Below the pieces are notes generated by a model that was not told the origin of the DNA, ran no database searches, and saw nothing but the letters and a program-made list of their open reading frames with translations. Made by a program: the position numbers and the translations under genes. Shown one piece after another: positions 35,306-45,649 of a stretch of DNA of 64,000 bases. How positions within the stretch are numbered: the stretch's first letter is position 1; each line of letters begins with the position of its first letter. The DNA comes from Psychrobacillus sp. NEAU-3TGS (GTDB lineage Bacteria; Bacillota; Bacilli; Bacillales_A; Planococcaceae): contig NZ_JAPNOZ010000012.1 of assembly GCF_029955155.1 (NCBI RefSeq), forward strand, positions 1,123,753 through 1,187,752. The letters run 5' to 3'.

Positions 35306-37111
35306 TTAGATTGTGCCTTTCGCTGCACGCTCAACTAACACATCTTGTGGTAGTTTCCCTAGTTGCAGCCACTTGCGAATCGAAGTGATGAGAATAACGA
35401 GACCGAGTATTAACATAATAACAGAAAGCGTTCCGTTTAAGAAATTGAAGCCAGGACTTTCTGCATTCCAATAAACGTTTTTCACCATCCAGTAACCCGC
35501 TACATTTACAGTTACATACAGATAAGCAAGAGGGATTAAACAAGTAAGTATATACCAACGTTTATCTGCTATTTTCAGTACAATTGTTACACCGATGATT
35601 AATCCAATAGAAGCCATTAACTGATTGGATACACCGAATAATGCCCAAACCGAACTGATATCTCCGGAGTAAAGTAAATATCCCCACATAAAGCAGGCTA
35701 ATGCACTTGCAAAAATATTCGCCCATAAAGAGTTTGTCTTTTTTAAAGGTTTAAAGAATGTGCCACCGAAATCTTGAATAAGATAACGAGCAACTCGTGT
35801 TCCTGAATCTATGGCGGTCAGTATAAAGACGGCCTCAAATAAAATAACAAATTGATAGAAAAATGATGCCATTTTTTCAAATATAGGAATTTCCGTGAAG
35901 ATATATGTCATTCCAACTGCTAGTGTAACTGCTCCGCCTGTTCTTCCTTCTAAATCCATTCCGATTTCTTCGCTCAGTTTATCTAAATGGACTGTTTCCA
36001 TTCCTAATGTTGCAAATTTTTCTGGTGTTGAGTTGATTGCAAAATAATCGCCTGGCATTAATGATACCGCAGCGATCAATGCCATAATCGCAACTAAACA
36101 CTCTACTAGCATTGCTCCGAAAGCAACACCTTTAATATCGCTCCATCGATTAATCATTTTTGGAGTTGTACCTGAACCAACAAATGCGTGGAATCCAGAA
36201 ATCGCTCCACATGCAATCGTGATTGAAACGAATGGCCAAACTGGACCGGCGATAATTGGACCGCCTCCATTAATAAATTCCGTTAATGCTGGGAATTGAA
36301 CGGCAGGATTTACATAGAATACCCCAATGATTAACGCGACAAATACACCAATTTTCATAAAAGTACTTAAATAATCGCGTGGTGCAAGCAATAACCAAAC
36401 TGGTAATGCAGCTGCAAAAAAAGCATAAATCGGTAATGCTAAAGCAATTGTACTCTTTTCTAAAGTTAAGAAATCACCAAGAGCTGTACCTTGAATATTT
36501 GGTCCCCAAAAAATAGCCGCCATAATAAGTGCAAAACCAACGATTGTAGCTACTTTTAAGTTCCCTGTTTTTTTATGGTACAATCCAACACCCATTGCAA
36601 TTGGAATCGTAATTCCTACCGCAAAAGTTCCCCATGGATTTCTCTCTAAGGCGCTTAGTACAACTAACGATAAACCAGCCATTGTAATTGTAATGATGAA
36701 TAACATTGCGAGTCCTGCACAAAATCCTGCAACAGGACCGAGCTCTTTTTTAGCAATTTCTGATAAAGATTTTCCATCTTGACGCATGGAAGCAAAAAGC
36801 ACGACCATATCGTGAACCGCTCCCCCGATTACCGCACCAATCAAGAGCCAAAGTAACCCAGGTAAATACCCGAACTGTGCTGCAAGTATTGGACCAACTA
36901 GCGGTCCCGCCGCAGCAATCGCCGCAAAATGGTGACCAAACGTGACCCATTTGTTCGTGGGTACATAATCTTTCCCATCCTCCAATTCATGCGCTGGAGT
37001 AGGTTTAGAATCATCAAGTTTTAAAACCTTTGCTGCCATGAACGTACCGTATAAACGATAAGCTATTAATAGTATACAAATAGAACCTATTACAATTGTA
37101 ACCGCATTCAT
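35306..37111 (-). CDS. cstA: CstA-family carbon starvation transporter
   Basis: 601 residues with about sixteen hydrophobic helices, close to the length of B. subtilis CstA. The N-terminal conserved block NKWVTFGHHFAAIAAAGPL and GAVIGGAVHDM are family hallmarks, and GFHAFVGSGTTPKM follows mid-protein. Members import pyruvate (E. coli CstA, BtsT) or have been linked to peptide use. The ATG at 37111 has GGGGGAAG upstream. The LytST-type system directly upstream, plus the direct repeat between them, suggests pyruvate- or nutrient-responsive expression; that is inference by analogy with E. coli BtsSR-BtsT. Confidence 0.92.
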   Translation of the reverse strand: MNAVTIVIGSICILLIAYRLYGTFMAAKVLKLDDSKPTPAHELEDGKDYVPTNKWVTFGHHFAAIAAAGPLVGPILAAQFGYLPGLLWLLIGAVIGGAVHDMVVLFASMRQDGKSLSEIAKKELGPVAGFCAGLAMLFIITITMAGLSLVVLSALERNPWGTFAVGITIPIAMGVGLYHKKTGNLKVATIVGFALIMAAIFWGPNIQGTALGDFLTLEKSTIALALPIYAFFAAALPVWLLLAPRDYLSTFMKIGVFVALIIGVFYVNPAVQFPALTEFINGGGPIIAGPVWPFVSITIACGAISGFHAFVGSGTTPKMINRWSDIKGVAFGAMLVECLVAIMALIAAVSLMPGDYFAINSTPEKFATLGMETVHLDKLSEEIGMDLEGRTGGAVTLAVGMTYIFTEIPIFEKMASFFYQFVILFEAVFILTAIDSGTRVARYLIQDFGGTFFKPLKKTNSLWANIFASALACFMWGYLLYSGDISSVWALFGVSNQLMASIGLIIGVTIVLKIADKRWYILTCLIPLAYLYVTVNVAGYWMVKNVYWNAESPGFNFLNGTLSVIMLILGLVILITSIRKWLQLGKLPQDVLVERAAKGTI

Positions 37112-37147
37112 TACTCTCTTCCCCCATCCTTCTATTCTATAATAATC

Positions 37148-37234
37148 ATACTAAATACTAGAATGATAAATTCCAATTTTAGCTGAATTACAAAAATTTA
37201 AGGATGAAATGCAAATATGGAGAATTGAAATGCA
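37148..37234 (-). promoter_or_regulatory. cstA promoter with LytTR-type direct repeat
   Basis: A perfect 9-base direct repeat, TGAAATGCA at 37205-37213 and 37226-37234 (plus strand), has a 12-base spacer and thus a 21-base period. On the minus strand it reads TGCATTTCA twice. A possible promoter follows: TTGGAA (37176-37171), a 17-base spacer and TAGTAT (37153-37148), placing the repeat near -64 to -93. LytTR regulators bind direct repeats with this period; the motif resembles the GGCATTTCAT repeat I recall for E. coli YpdB. Confidence 0.65.
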
Positions 37235-37241
37235 GTTAACC

Positions 37242-37979
37242 TTAAAAACCAACATGCATTTTAAATTCTTTTATGTATGTCCTGCTTACCGGAACCTTTG
37301 ATTTGTCTTTTAAAACTAAATTATAAGTGGAATTAAACCACGGATGAATTTCCACAATATGATCTAGATTCACGATAAAGCTACGGTGAACTCGCATGAA
37401 TTGCGGGTGTTGTAATTTTTTCTCGATCACAACGAGGGAATCGTTAACAAGGTATTCATCCGTCATCGTCTTAATCTTACACTTTCCTTCAAAAGATTCT
37501 AAGTAGATGATTGAGTCATTTTCAAGTAATACAATTCGCTCATCCACAAGAACAGCGATTTTATCCGTACTAGCTTTTTTCAAGGAAGGTGTGATAGTGA
37601 TTTTTTGAGTACCTATTTTAGCAATTTGGATAATTTTCTCTAGGGTTTGACGAATACGATCTTCATCAAAAGGCTTTAAAATATAGTCAATTGCATTTAA
37701 CTCGAAAGCTTGTAAAGCATATTCATCATATGCCGTCGCAAAAACAATTGCTGGAGTTGGATTTAGCATAAGCAATTGCTTTGCTAAATCCAATCCATTA
37801 TCTCCATCCAAATCAATATCTAAAAAAACAAGATCTGGTTTTTGTTTAGAAATATATTTGACAGCATCTACTAAACTCCCTGCTTCACCAACTATTTCAA
37901 TTTGTTTACTTTCCATAAGCAAATACTTTAATTCATCTCTTGCTAATGGTTCATCTTCAACTATAAACGCTTTCAACAT
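37242..37979 (-). CDS. lytT: LytTR-family response regulator (LytT-like)
   Basis: 245 residues: receiver domain (1-120) with acidic pocket ED/E at 8-10, phospho-acceptor Asp54 in FLDIDLDG and the conserved Lys in KPFDE near 112. The C-terminal LytTR DNA-binding domain (about 145-243) includes FMRVHRSFIVNLDHI. Length matches B. subtilis LytT. The ATG at 37979 overlaps the end of lytS by 23 bases; an AAAGGAG site lies 12 bases before it. The only gap it faces is the cstA promoter, so cstA is the obvious target. Confidence 0.88.
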   Translation of the reverse strand: MLKAFIVEDEPLARDELKYLLMESKQIEIVGEAGSLVDAVKYISKQKPDLVFLDIDLDGDNGLDLAKQLLMLNPTPAIVFATAYDEYALQAFELNAIDYILKPFDEDRIRQTLEKIIQIAKIGTQKITITPSLKKASTDKIAVLVDERIVLLENDSIIYLESFEGKCKIKTMTDEYLVNDSLVVIEKKLQHPQFMRVHRSFIVNLDHIVEIHPWFNSTYNLVLKDKSKVPVSRTYIKEFKMHVGF

Positions 37980-39741
37980 GTTGCTGTAATACTCCTTTAC
38001 TATCAAGCGGAATAGAGATCTTAATAGTTGTTCCTCTATTCATTTCACTCGCTATTTCTAAACTTGCCTGCCCATTATAAATTCCTGATAAACGTTTACT
38101 AATATTATAAATGGCAGTACCCGTTCCTTTTTTAGATATAATCGTCTGTTTACCTAATATCGCCATTTTATTTATCGGTATTCCTCTGCCATTGTCTGCT
38201 ACTACAATTTGCAGATTATGATTCACTGTGGAAATCTCTATCGCTATTAATCCTACACCTTCTAAATTAGTAAAAGCATAATTGATCGCATTTTCCACGA
38301 GTGGCTGCAATGTAAATGGAGGTAGCAAAACTTTTTCAATACCGGGTTCTATTTGCAGATCAATTTGATACTTGTCCGGAAATCGTGTTTGTTCCAATGA
38401 TAGATACGACTTCACATTTTCTAGTTCTTTTTCTAGAGGGATGAGCATCTGTCTCGCCCCTTGCATATTCCCACGCAAAAATGAACTAAGCTCCAGTAAT
38501 AGTTTTCGCGCTTTTAGAGCATCGGTACGACATAAAATAGAAATAGAGTTAAGGCTGTTAAATAAAAAATGCGGATGAATTTGAGACTGTAATGCTTTAA
38601 TTTCTGCATCTTTTAATAGCTTTGTTTGTCTTTCAGCTTCCGCTAGCTCCAATTGGGTTGAAAATAGATTGGCGAGTCCTTCTGCTAGTTGCTGCTGAAT
38701 ATCATCCAGCTTGCTCGGTTGTATAAAGTACATTTTTAGTGTACCTGCTGTTTTATTTTGTCTCTTTAAAGGTAATACGATTGCTGCTTCCAAAGAACAA
38801 TTACTGTCCGAACAATAAATTTCTTCTTTTAATTTTGCTACTGCAATTTCGCCATTTCTCAGTACTCTTTTCGTTAAACCTGTTATAAAATGTCCTCCAG
38901 GAATATGATGATCAGATGCTGCTCCTACATGTGCCAGCACTTGCCGATCATCTGTTATGGCCACAGCATCTGCATCGGTCAGCCTCAACATGATTTCTGC
39001 AATCTCTTTACATGAATTTGTGTTTAAACCTTGGCGAAAGAAAGGCAGGGTTTGATCGGCAATATGAAAGGCCTTGCCCGTTTGGTTTGCCCGGGCACGC
39101 TCCTCATCACGAATAATTGAACGGATAATAAACATAAACAGAAACATTCCTAATCCATTTACAAAAACCATCGGAATACCAATAACTTGAACGAGTATCC
39201 AAGCTTCTTCAAAAGGCTTACTTAATGCTAAAATAATCAGCATTTGAACGGCTTCTAATGTCATTCCTAAAATGGCTGCGTTGATTGGTGTAATCTTCTT
39301 CCCACTATTTATTTGTCTTCTTGAAAAATATCCTGAAGCAATTCCAGCTACAATAACAGCTAGTGAACAAGCTAGAGCTGTAAAGCCTCCTAAGGAGTAT
39401 CGGTGAATACCTGCGATCAAGCCGGCACCTAAACCAACGATCGGTCCTCCCAATATTCCTCCGATGACTACACCCATGACTCTTGTATTGGCAATTGCAT
39501 TATCTGGATCGATTCCAGCAAGCCATCCACTATTAACAATTATCCCGTGCTCAATCTCAACTCCTGTATAGTTACTAATAATTCCTAGGGCACCAAAAAG
39601 TAAAATAAGTATGATTTTTTCGCTATTCTTATGATCATTTTGAATAATTTGTTGAAATGATTTCAGTTGAGAGAGTAAAAAAGCAACAATAACGATAATC
39701 CCAACTTTTTCTATCATTAATGTAGCTAAAACTAAGATCAT
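37957..39741 (-). CDS. lytS: LytS-like sensor histidine kinase
   Basis: 594 residues, equal to B. subtilis LytS: six hydrophobic helices of the 5TM-5TMR_LYT sensor (1-210), a GAF domain (about 225-365), a His-kinase dimerisation box with the phospho-acceptor in SQIHPHFLFNSLNSI near 380, and an HATPase domain with VENAINYAF and DNGRGIP. Related BtsS and YpdA sense extracellular pyruvate. The start ATG at 39741 has GGGGAG upstream; the longer frame lacks one. Co-transcribed with lytT. Confidence 0.9.
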   Translation of the reverse strand: MILVLATLMIEKVGIIVIVAFLLSQLKSFQQIIQNDHKNSEKIILILLFGALGIISNYTGVEIEHGIIVNSGWLAGIDPDNAIANTRVMGVVIGGILGGPIVGLGAGLIAGIHRYSLGGFTALACSLAVIVAGIASGYFSRRQINSGKKITPINAAILGMTLEAVQMLIILALSKPFEEAWILVQVIGIPMVFVNGLGMFLFMFIIRSIIRDEERARANQTGKAFHIADQTLPFFRQGLNTNSCKEIAEIMLRLTDADAVAITDDRQVLAHVGAASDHHIPGGHFITGLTKRVLRNGEIAVAKLKEEIYCSDSNCSLEAAIVLPLKRQNKTAGTLKMYFIQPSKLDDIQQQLAEGLANLFSTQLELAEAERQTKLLKDAEIKALQSQIHPHFLFNSLNSISILCRTDALKARKLLLELSSFLRGNMQGARQMLIPLEKELENVKSYLSLEQTRFPDKYQIDLQIEPGIEKVLLPPFTLQPLVENAINYAFTNLEGVGLIAIEISTVNHNLQIVVADNGRGIPINKMAILGKQTIISKKGTGTAIYNISKRLSGIYNGQASLEIASEMNRGTTIKISIPLDSKGVLQQHVESVYS

Positions 39742-39844
39742 TGCTATCTCCCCTGTTTCGTAATATTCTAACATCTTTATGATACTTGAAATATGCACAT
39801 AACAAAACCTTTATTTATGTAGTTGGACAACCTCTACTAAATTT

Positions 39845-39877
39845 AAAAAGATGCCCAAATAATTAAGGCATCTTTTT
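39845..39877. terminator. Terminator after the first chemoreceptor gene
   Basis: Perfect 11-base stem AAAAAGATGCC / GGCATCTTTTT with an 11-base loop, T-run on both strands. Just downstream of the chemoreceptor stop and about 105 bases before the lytS start. Confidence 0.88.
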
Positions 39878-39880
39878 CTT

Positions 39881-41344
39881 CTATCTATTTATCTTTTGTG
39901 CTTCTCCATATGTTTCGTCAATATATTTTGCAATTGTTTGCTGGTCTTCTGTAATATCGAGAATGGTTGCATTCAATTCTTCCACAGTAGCAGTGCTTTC
40001 TTCAATAATCGCAGCAAAATCATTAGTGCTCATACTAATTGCTTCACTGTTTTTGGAAATCAATTCTACATCCGTGGACAAATGGACTAATTCCTTTTGT
40101 AACACTTGCATCATCTCGAATAATTCATTGAAGGATTTATTCGATTTATCAGCAGTTTGCACTTGGCTATAAATTTGATTTACACCGTTTTCCAGTTTTT
40201 GCATAGTAGTATGATTGTATTTATTTACCTCGTCTAAATTACCATCAATTTTTTCTAATGTTTGATTGGTTACACCGGCTAATTTTCGTATTTCTTCTGC
40301 CACAACTGCAAAACCTTTTCCTTGTTCACCTGCTCTTGCAGCCTCGATTGATGCGTTTAATGCAAGTAAATTCGTTTGCTCGGTTATTTGTCGAATCGCA
40401 TTCGCGAATGTATTTGTTTCTTTAATTTTTTCGGATAGCTCATGGAAGTTTTTATTTAACTCAACAAAAAACACCGTAAATCGGTCAATGTCTTCTTTCA
40501 TCTTTTCCATTTCTACCGATCCATTTGAAGCATTTTTCGCCGCAACATCTGCTTGTTGAACAATAGAAGATAGTTTTTCCACTATTTGTTTTACTGAAGT
40601 AGACGTTGCTTCTGTATTCTTCACAATATCGCCTACATGATCGGCTTGCCGCTGTGAACTAATACTCACTTCTCCTACAGCCGTCAGCATTTCTTGTTGC
40701 GCATTGTTCGCTGAAAAAGTATTAGTACGGATTTGTTCTAAATTGGAAGTAATAATCGAAACAGCCGTTTCCAGTCTTTGGGCTAGTGCAGCTTCTTCAT
40801 TTGCTTTAACCATCACTGCTTCCGCATTACTTTCCACATTTTTAAATAATGCTTTACTTTGTCTAACTTGTAGGAAAATACCTAATGCCATTATAAACTG
40901 AACCAGAAACACATTCGCAGCTTGGTCTACTAATAAGCCTTTGTCATCTAATAGTACATTTACAATAACTGCTAGTAGGGATAAAACATATCCAAAAACG
41001 AATACAACTTGCGTATTATGCAACCCACCTACAACTAAAATAAATAAAGCGAGTACAATGGTACCGATACTTACTTCGTTTAAGACACTCGTTCCAACAG
41101 CAGTTACACCTGCAGCAAGGAGAAGAATAAACGGAAAAGCCGCAGAAATGGCTTGTACTTTTTTGGATACTATAAAAACAATGATGGCAATTAACAAAGG
41201 TACACCAATGGATATTAATATTCCTTTTTCAGCTTTTAATACTACTTGAGCAATAAAACCTAAACTACCTGCTAGACTGTAAGCTAAAAACATAATAAAG
41301 TTTTTCTTTACTAAATCATTTTTCTTTAACTCTTTCATATCCAT
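39881..41344 (-). CDS. Methyl-accepting chemotaxis protein with a six-helix membrane domain
   Basis: 487 residues. The N-terminal part (15-165) is six closely spaced helices with almost no extracytoplasmic loop, so the signal is either in the membrane or relayed from a neighbour. There is no HAMP domain; a coiled coil leads straight to the methyl-accepting hairpin. The CheA/CheW-binding tip reads [27 protein letters not shown]-type sequence near 310. The start ATG has only a weak ribosome-binding site, with an in-frame ATG two codons later. Its own terminator separates it from lytS, but gene order suggests a shared physiological theme with cstA. Confidence 0.85.
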   Translation of the reverse strand: MDMKELKKNDLVKKNFIMFLAYSLAGSLGFIAQVVLKAEKGILISIGVPLLIAIIVFIVSKKVQAISAAFPFILLLAAGVTAVGTSVLNEVSIGTIVLALFILVVGGLHNTQVVFVFGYVLSLLAVIVNVLLDDKGLLVDQAANVFLVQFIMALGIFLQVRQSKALFKNVESNAEAVMVKANEEAALAQRLETAVSIITSNLEQIRTNTFSANNAQQEMLTAVGEVSISSQRQADHVGDIVKNTEATSTSVKQIVEKLSSIVQQADVAAKNASNGSVEMEKMKEDIDRFTVFFVELNKNFHELSEKIKETNTFANAIRQITEQTNLLALNASIEAARAGEQGKGFAVVAEEIRKLAGVTNQTLEKIDGNLDEVNKYNHTTMQKLENGVNQIYSQVQTADKSNKSFNELFEMMQVLQKELVHLSTDVELISKNSEAISMSTNDFAAIIEESTATVEELNATILDITEDQQTIAKYIDETYGEAQKINR

Positions 41345-41381
41345 TTATTCCACGCTCTTTCTCCTCAAATTTTTTAATAAT

Positions 41382-41427
41382 AAAAAAATACCCCTTTGTT
41401 ATTTTATTATAACATCGGGGTATTTTT
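41382..41427. terminator. Terminator after prfB
   Basis: Stem AAAAATACCCC / GGGGTATTTTT (41384-41394 with 41417-41427) around an AT-rich loop, and seven T on the minus strand. Confidence 0.82.
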
Positions 41428-41433
41428 CGTCTA

Positions 41434-42537
41434 TTAATTTATGCGTGAACGTAAGAATGCATGGATGAATGGATCTATTTCACCATCAACTACTGCATGG
41501 ACATTTCCGCTTTCTTCATTTGTACGATGATCTTTTACCATCGAGTATGGATGGAAAACATAAGAGCGGATTTGGCTTCCCCATCCGATTTCTTTTTGTT
41601 CTCCGCGGATTGCTGCAAGTTCGGCTTCTTGTTCTTCAATTTTTAATTGATATAATTTCGATTTTAATAATTTCATCGCATGCTCACGGTTTTTAATCTG
41701 TGAACGTTCCGTTTGGCAAGTAACAATCGTATTCGTTGGTAAATGCGTGATACGAACGGCTGAATCCGTCGTATTAATATGCTGACCACCAGCACCTGTT
41801 GCACGATACGTGTCAATTTTCAAATCTTCTGTACGAATTTCAATCTCAATCTCATCATTGAATTCCGGCATAACATCACAAGAAACAAATGATGTATGGC
41901 GGCGACCAGATGAATCGAAAGGAGAAATACGGACAAGGCGATGTACACCTTTTTCTGCTTTTAAATAGCCGTATGCATTATGCCCTTTAATAAGCAATGT
42001 AACAGATTTAATACCTGCCTCATCGCCTGGTAAATAATCGATCGTTTCTACTTTAAATCCGCGTTTATCAGCCCAGCGCTGATACATACGAAGTAAAATG
42101 GAACCCCAGTCTTGAGACTCGGTACCACCAGCACCTGGATGCAATTCTAAAATTGCATTATGCTTGTCGTATTCTTCACTTAATAGCAATTGTAGCTCGA
42201 AGTCACCTAGCGCACTTGTGAACTCTTTTAGTTCTGAGCCAAGTTCTTCTTGTAATTCCTCATCTGGCTCTTCTTTCAGAAGCTCAAGTGTCATTTCTAA
42301 GTTTTCTTGCGTAGATACTAGCTCATTGTATTGCTCTACAATAGCTTTCAGTGCGTTCATTTCATTAATTATTTTTGGGCAGCCTGTGCATCGTCCCAAA
42401 AGTCAGGAAATGTCATTAACTCCTCTAATTCTTGTATGCGAACCTCTTTGTTTTCTAAGTCAAAGAGACCCCCTAAAGTCTTCTAATTTCCCTGCTGTTC
42501 GATCCAATTCATTTCTTACTACTGCTATTTCAACCAT
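41434..42537 (-). CDS. prfB: Peptide chain release factor 2 with programmed +1 frameshift, plus an extra frame break
   Basis: RF2 releases peptides at UGA and UAA. The ATG at 42537 (GGAGG upstream) opens a 25-codon leader ending AGG-GGG-TCT-CTT-TGA (stop 42462-42460), the classical autoregulatory +1 site with an internal Shine-Dalgarno AGGGGG; skipping base 42462 continues with [15 protein letters not shown]. The rest is normal RF2: SPFDSSGRR, and GGQ in [13 protein letters not shown] near residue 240. However, between [12 protein letters not shown] and IINEMNALK the A-run on the minus strand (42376-42372) has five A where the frame needs six. As given, the shifted frame stops at TAA two codons later. 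RF2 is essential, so a sequencing or assembly error is the likeliest cause. Confidence 0.9.
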
Positions 42538-42604
42538 ATTAATTATTCCTCCGACTTTCCTAAATTCAAGTAACTGTTGATGATATTCTATTCAGTTACT
42601 GGCC

Positions 42605-42653
42605 AGCTTCAGCGCCTATGTCTACCTTGAGGGGTAGACATAGGCGCTTTTCG
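42605..42653. repeat. Perfect 16-bp hairpin, probable mini-copy of the GTCTAG element
   Basis: AGCGCCTATGTCTACC (42611-42626) pairs perfectly with 42633-42648 around a 6-base loop, flanked by GCTTC on the left and TTTTC on the right. These flanks and the GCGCC/GGCGC ends match the termini of the larger element (CTTCAGCGCC...GGCGC..TTTTC). It lies between secA and prfB. On the minus strand no T-run follows, so it is not a typical secA terminator. Confidence 0.6.
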
Positions 42654-42660
42654 CATCTCG

Positions 42661-45171
42661 TTATTGTGCTGTTCCGTGACAGTTTTTAAATTTCTTTCCG
42701 CTACCGCATGGGCATAGGTCATTTCGTCCTACCGCTGCATCCTTACGAACTGGTTTTTTCTTAACGGGTCCTCCCTCTTCCTTTGGATTTACCGCTTGCC
42801 CTTTTGCTACTTCTTCCCGTTCAAGATTATTTCGGATCTCTGCTTTCATTGCATATTTCGCAACATCTTCTTGGATCGCATCGACCATTGCCTCGAACAT
42901 AGCGAATCCTTCACTTTGATATTCACGAAGCGGGTCATTTTGCCCATACGCACGTAAATGAATACCTTGACGTAGCTGATCCATCGCATCGATATGGTCA
43001 ATCCATTTAGAGTCAATCGAACGAAGTAATACAACTTTTTCGAATTCACGCATGCGCTCTGGAGTCATTTCTTCCTCTTTTGCATCATAGAAGCGAATTA
43101 TTTCTTCTTTTAATTTTTCGATCATCTCTTCTGGTGATAAGTTTTCCAAGTCACTTAGTGAAATGACACCTTCTGGCAGTAAATTCGCTTGTACGTAATC
43201 TACTATTCCTTTTAGAGTCCACTCCGCTTTATTGTCTGAAGCAGTATTAGAGCCTACTAAACGCTCTATCGCACCGAAAATCATCGATTCTACAAGTGCA
43301 CGCATATTTTCAGTTTCTAATACTTCGTTACGCTCTTTATAAATAATTTCACGTTGCTGACGTAAAACATCATCATATTGCAATAAGCGTTTACGCGAGT
43401 CGAAGTTATTACCTTCTACACGTTTTTGAGCGGATTCTACCGCACGAGAAACCATTTTCGATTGGATAGGCTGTGAATCGTCCATTCCTAGTTTAGACAT
43501 CATATTACGCATATTATCTGAACCGAAACGACGCATCAACTCATCTTCCATTGAAAGATAGAATTGCGTCACCCCTGGATCTCCTTGACGACCAGCACGT
43601 CCACGAAGCTGATTGTCAATTCGGCGTGATTCATGACGCTCCGTACCAATTACAGCTAAACCGCCTGCTTCTAAAACACCGTCGCCAAGTTTAATATCAG
43701 TACCACGACCAGCCATGTTTGTCGCGATCGTAACGGAACCTAAGTGTCCTGCAGTTGCAATAATTTCCGCCTCATGTTCATGGTTTTTCGCATTTAATAC
43801 ATTATGCTTAATACCATGTTTGGTTAACAATTTGGAAATAATTTCAGAGGTTTCAATTGCAACGGTACCGATTAAAACAGGTTGACCTTTTTGGTTTCGT
43901 TCTGCAATATCTGCTGCTACTGCTTCAAATTTACCGTTCATCGAAGCATAGATTAAATCAGCACGGTCATCCCTAGCAATCGGACGGTTCGTTGGAATCG
44001 CAATAACGTTCATATTATAAATATTACGGAACTCCTCTTCCTCTGTTTTCGCCGTACCAGTCATACCAGATAACTTATCGTACATACGGAAAAAGTTTTG
44101 GAACGTAATTGTAGCCATTGTCATTGATTCATTTTGAATTTCTAATCCTTCTTTTGCTTCGATCGCTTGGTGTAGACCATCGCTATAACGACGACCTTTC
44201 ATCAGACGACCAGTGAAGGAGTCAACGATCACAACTTCCCCGTCTTGAACAACATAATCCACATCTAAATGCATGGAAGCATGAGCTTTCAATGATTGAT
44301 TGATCGCATGATTTAAGCGTACATGTGTCAAATCAAATAAGTTTTCAATATTAAATGCTTTTTCTACTTTTTCTACCCCAACATCTGTTAGCGTAACGCC
44401 TTTTGTAGATTCTTCATACGTATAATCCGTGTCTTTGATTAATGTACGGACGAAAGCATTTGCTTGCTTGTACAATAACGCCGCTTTGTTTGCTTGCCCA
44501 GAAATAATTAATGGCGTTCTCGCTTCATCAATTAAAATGGAGTCAACCTCATCGATTACGGCATAATGAAGTGGACGTTGTACTTTATCTTCTTTGTATA
44601 ACACCATATTATCGCGCAGATAATCGAAACCAAGCTCATTATTCGTCGAATACGTAATATCCGCCGCATATGCTTCACGTTTTTCTTCTTTAGATAATGA
44701 ATTTAAATTTAATCCTACTGACAGTCCTAAGAAATTATACAATTGGCCCATTTCTGCAGCATCACGGCTTGATAAATATTCATTGACCGTTACAACATGT
44801 GCTCCAAGTGCTGGAATCGCATTTAAATACACAGACATAGTAGACGTAAGGGTTTTCCCTTCCCCTGTTTTCATCTCTGCGATATTCCCTTCATGAAGTG
44901 CCGCTGCCCCCATAATTTGGACGCGGAAAGGGAACATTCCAAGTACACGCTTAGCCGCTTCACGCACTACAGCAAATGCTTCCGGTAGCAGCTTGTCCAA
45001 TGTTTCTCCTTTTGCGTAACGATCCCTGAACTCGACCGTTTTTGCAGCTAGTTGTTCATCAGATTTCGCTTCCATTTCACCAGCTAATGCTTCTACTTGA
45101 TCTGCAATTTTTTCTAATCGTTTTATTTCACGTTTATTTAAGTCAAATACTTTATTTAATACACCAAGCAT
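42661..45171 (-). CDS. secA: Preprotein translocase ATPase SecA
   Basis: 836 residues. Nucleotide-binding domain 1 with Walker A MKTGEGKT at 100-107 and [15 protein letters not shown] near 207, preprotein cross-linking domain, domain 2 with [13 protein letters not shown] near 490, helical scaffold and wing domains. The C-terminal zinc finger [14 protein letters not shown] binds SecB or phospholipid. It drives secretion through SecYEG. The ATG at 45171 has GGGAAGTG upstream. prfB follows 124 bases downstream. In B. subtilis hpf lies next to secA; here about 930 bases of repeats intervene. Confidence 0.96.
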   Translation of the reverse strand: MLGVLNKVFDLNKREIKRLEKIADQVEALAGEMEAKSDEQLAAKTVEFRDRYAKGETLDKLLPEAFAVVREAAKRVLGMFPFRVQIMGAAALHEGNIAEMKTGEGKTLTSTMSVYLNAIPALGAHVVTVNEYLSSRDAAEMGQLYNFLGLSVGLNLNSLSKEEKREAYAADITYSTNNELGFDYLRDNMVLYKEDKVQRPLHYAVIDEVDSILIDEARTPLIISGQANKAALLYKQANAFVRTLIKDTDYTYEESTKGVTLTDVGVEKVEKAFNIENLFDLTHVRLNHAINQSLKAHASMHLDVDYVVQDGEVVIVDSFTGRLMKGRRYSDGLHQAIEAKEGLEIQNESMTMATITFQNFFRMYDKLSGMTGTAKTEEEEFRNIYNMNVIAIPTNRPIARDDRADLIYASMNGKFEAVAADIAERNQKGQPVLIGTVAIETSEIISKLLTKHGIKHNVLNAKNHEHEAEIIATAGHLGSVTIATNMAGRGTDIKLGDGVLEAGGLAVIGTERHESRRIDNQLRGRAGRQGDPGVTQFYLSMEDELMRRFGSDNMRNMMSKLGMDDSQPIQSKMVSRAVESAQKRVEGNNFDSRKRLLQYDDVLRQQREIIYKERNEVLETENMRALVESMIFGAIERLVGSNTASDNKAEWTLKGIVDYVQANLLPEGVISLSDLENLSPEEMIEKLKEEIIRFYDAKEEEMTPERMREFEKVVLLRSIDSKWIDHIDAMDQLRQGIHLRAYGQNDPLREYQSEGFAMFEAMVDAIQEDVAKYAMKAEIRNNLEREEVAKGQAVNPKEEGGPVKKKPVRKDAAVGRNDLCPCGSGKKFKNCHGTAQ

Positions 45172-45424
45172 CTATTTTCACTTCCCATTTAGTCTTACTC
45201 CCCATTTTACCATTCGATAGAATCTCACGCAAATAAGCGAATTTACAATTGGCAGAGAGAGCTCTTTAAGAGTTATTAATTGCGTTATAAAATTGTCGCT
45301 TTCAGCAGGGGATTTGTCTGTTCATTGCATGTTGCTGGGCGTGGATGGTCCTGCACAATTTAGCTCATGGAAACGATAAAATAGAATAACACACATATTA
45401 AAGAAACTGCGTGGTAAAAAATGG

Positions 45425-45545
45425 CCGCTGAACCTTCACACTTGCCGCACCTCGCATGAGCCAACTCGTGCTTCGCCCGAGTGGGTCTCCTGACTTCGGC
45501 TCATGCGGCTTTGGCGTGCTACGGTCAAAAGTGTTCGCTGGTGTG
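45425..45545. repeat. Nested inverted-repeat element upstream of secA
   Basis: Stem CGCATGAGCC / GGCTCATGCG (45453-45462 with 45498-45507), an inner stem ACTCG / CGAGT, and an outer stem ACACTT / AAGTGT (45438-45443 with 45529-45534). GC-rich compared with its surroundings. Neither a coding frame nor a T-run is present. The gap 45172-45424 is otherwise plain AT-rich sequence that should hold the secA promoter. Confidence 0.65.
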
Positions 45546-45649
45546 TATCTAGATAAGATAGGCTATAAATATCGTGAATATCCACTAAATTATACATAAT
45601 TGCTTGAAGAAATCAGTGTTTCACAACAAGGGAACTCTGTTCTCTTAGA

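Noticed and set aside
42605-42653. Rho-independent terminator of secA
   Set aside because: The stem is strong, but no T-run follows it on the minus strand; the T-run is on the opposite strand.
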